Below, in pieces: positions 5,784-6,323 of a stretch of DNA of 6,323 bases (positions within the stretch are counted from its first letter, which is position 1; every line of letters starts with the position of its first letter). The stretch is from Acidobacteriota bacterium. Lineage in GTDB: Bacteria; Acidobacteriota; UBA890; WLXD01. The stretch is taken from positions 1 to 6,323 of the forward strand of contig JACZXM010000194.1 in NCBI GenBank assembly GCA_022571615.1, written 5' to 3'. The notes beneath the pieces are model-generated. The model was not told where the DNA came from. It did not search any database and saw only the letters and a list, made by a program, of their open reading frames with translations. Made by a program: the position numbers and the translations under genes.

Positions 5784-6230
5784 ATGACGGATGTCCGTGA
5801 TGCGGAACACCGCACCACGCGGGCGCTTCGCAGCCTCCTGCTCGCGGTCCTGTTGTTCGGCGTTCTCGGCACGCTGGCGGAGCTCTACTTGCTGGAGCAC
5901 TACGAGGATTGGTGGCAGCTCGTTCCTCTGCTGCTCCTCGGCGTCGCGGCGCCGGTGATCGCACGCTGCTGGGCGATTCCTTCGGCGGCCACGCTGCGGG
6001 CGCTGCAGGGACTCATGCTGCTGTTGGTCATCGTGGGCGCACTGGGTGTCTATCAGCACTACAGTGGCAACGCCGAGTTCGAGCTCGAGATGTACCCGAG
6101 CCGTGCCGGCTTCGAGCTCTTCTGGGAATCGCTCAAAGGGGCGACGCCGGCGCTGGCGCCGGCGAGCCTCTCGTGGCTCGGACTGATCGGGCTGGCCTAC
6201 AGCTTCCGCCATCCGGCGTTGACTGCCTGA
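5784..6230 (+). CDS. Small four-helix integral membrane protein of unknown function
   Basis: A 148-residue protein I cannot assign to a named family. Four hydrophobic segments are visible at about 14-36, 45-63, 71-90 and 123-141. The segment after helix 1 is acidic and aromatic (LEHYEDWWQL, 37-46). The longest soluble loop (91-122) carries HYSGNAEFELEMYPS and GFELFWESLKG. The N-terminus (MTDVRDAEHRTTRALRS) is charged and probably cytoplasmic. The ATG lies 3 nt after the stop of the HhH-repeat gene with no clear ribosome binding site of its own, so translation probably depends on the upstream gene. The pairing suggests that the exported HhH protein and this membrane protein work together, the latter possibly as anchor or partner. 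A hairpin terminator follows 14 nt after the stop. Codon use matches the neighbours. Confidence 0.82.
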   Translation: MTDVRDAEHRTTRALRSLLLAVLLFGVLGTLAELYLLEHYEDWWQLVPLLLLGVAAPVIARCWAIPSAATLRALQGLMLLLVIVGALGVYQHYSGNAEFELEMYPSRAGFELFWESLKGATPALAPASLSWLGLIGLAYSFRHPALTA

Positions 6231-6244
6231 TTCCGCTGTGCCGC

Positions 6245-6283
6245 GGGTGGCCGGCTCGCAAACCTGGGCCGGTCACCCGATTT
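6245..6283 (+). terminator. Hairpin terminator of the HhH / membrane protein unit
   Basis: GGGTGGCCGGC (6245-6255) and GCCGGTCACCC (6268-6278) form an 11-bp stem with a 12-nt loop, followed by GATTT. The only imperfect pair (6250 with 6273) is a G-U wobble in plus-strand RNA but an A-C mismatch in minus-strand RNA, so the stem favours terminating the plus-strand unit. The T-run is short, so it may work as a weak intrinsic or assisted terminator. It lies between convergent genes. Confidence 0.65.
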
Positions 6284-6290
6284 CCTCGCC

Positions 6291-6323
6291 CTACTCCTGC
6301 TTGAGCGCTTGGATCGGATCCAC
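6291..6323 (-). CDS. FtsX/MacB-type permease, C-terminal fragment (runs off the right edge)
   Basis: The last 10 codons plus TAG of a minus-strand gene, reading VDPIQALKQE. The pattern (V/T)(D/Q)P-(I/M)-(Q/E)AL(R/K)-x-E at the extreme C-terminus is characteristic of MacB/ADOP permeases; the complete permease in this window ends TQPMQALRLE. A further permease of the same family therefore probably lies to the right. The fragment is too short to tell an ADOP protein from an ordinary MacB-like permease. It converges with the HhH / membrane protein unit. Confidence 0.65.
   Translation of the reverse strand: MDPIQALKQE

Noticed and set aside
6145..6164. Perfect 9-bp inverted repeat (CGCCGGCGC / GCGCCGGCG) inside the membrane protein gene
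   Set aside because: It encodes Pro/Ala-rich residues (PALAPA) with GC-rich codons, which create such repeats by chance; no regulatory context.
5112..6212. 366-residue minus-strand frame opposite the HhH and membrane protein genes
   Set aside because: The opposite strand carries two genes with signal peptide, repeats and helices; this frame is Glu/Arg/Gln-rich antisense sequence with no family resemblance.

Overview
The window is GC-rich, densely coding bacterial DNA, with third codon positions mostly G or C. It holds one complete and two edge-clipped parts of the PadR-regulator plus orphan-permease (ADOP-type) gene layout. That layout is most typical of Acidobacteriota and also occurs in Gemmatimonadota and related soil phyla. 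I infer such a phylum from this architecture, not from any marker gene; no rRNA, tRNA, CRISPR array or insertion sequence was seen.

Layout, left to right. (1) At the left edge on the minus strand are the first 20 codons of a PadR-family regulator. It has a TTG start, a strong ribosome binding site and a promoter overlapped by a 27-nt near-palindrome. (2) Between it and the next gene lies about 185 nt that also holds a possible coding remnant ending at 228. (3) A complete minus-strand unit follows: a 112-aa PadR regulator (2873-3211) and an 876-aa ADOP-type FtsX/MacB permease (246-2876), joined by an ATGA overlap. The PadR promoter sits inside a perfect 13-bp inverted repeat. (4) Also on the minus strand is a secreted metal-dependent amidohydrolase (3302-4897). 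(5) A 241-nt divergent intergenic region holds two perfect 17-nt palindromes. (6) On the plus strand is a two-gene unit: an exported protein built of three helix-hairpin-helix-like repeats (5139-5780) and, 3 nt later, a small four-helix membrane protein of unknown function (5784-6230). (7) A strong hairpin terminator precedes the last 10 codons of another minus-strand permease (6291-6323), convergent with the pair.

How the genes may work together: each PadR protein probably represses its own promoter and the permease cotranscribed with it, responding to an unidentified small molecule. No ATP-binding subunit lies beside the complete permease, so it fits the 'orphan' class, whose transport role is unsettled. 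The two PadR promoters carry unrelated inverted repeats, so the two regulators probably do not cross-regulate. The amidohydrolase is probably an independent hydrolytic enzyme. The least understood content is the exported HhH-repeat protein with its membrane partner and structured leader. It resembles ComEA only in its fold motif and is acidic rather than basic.
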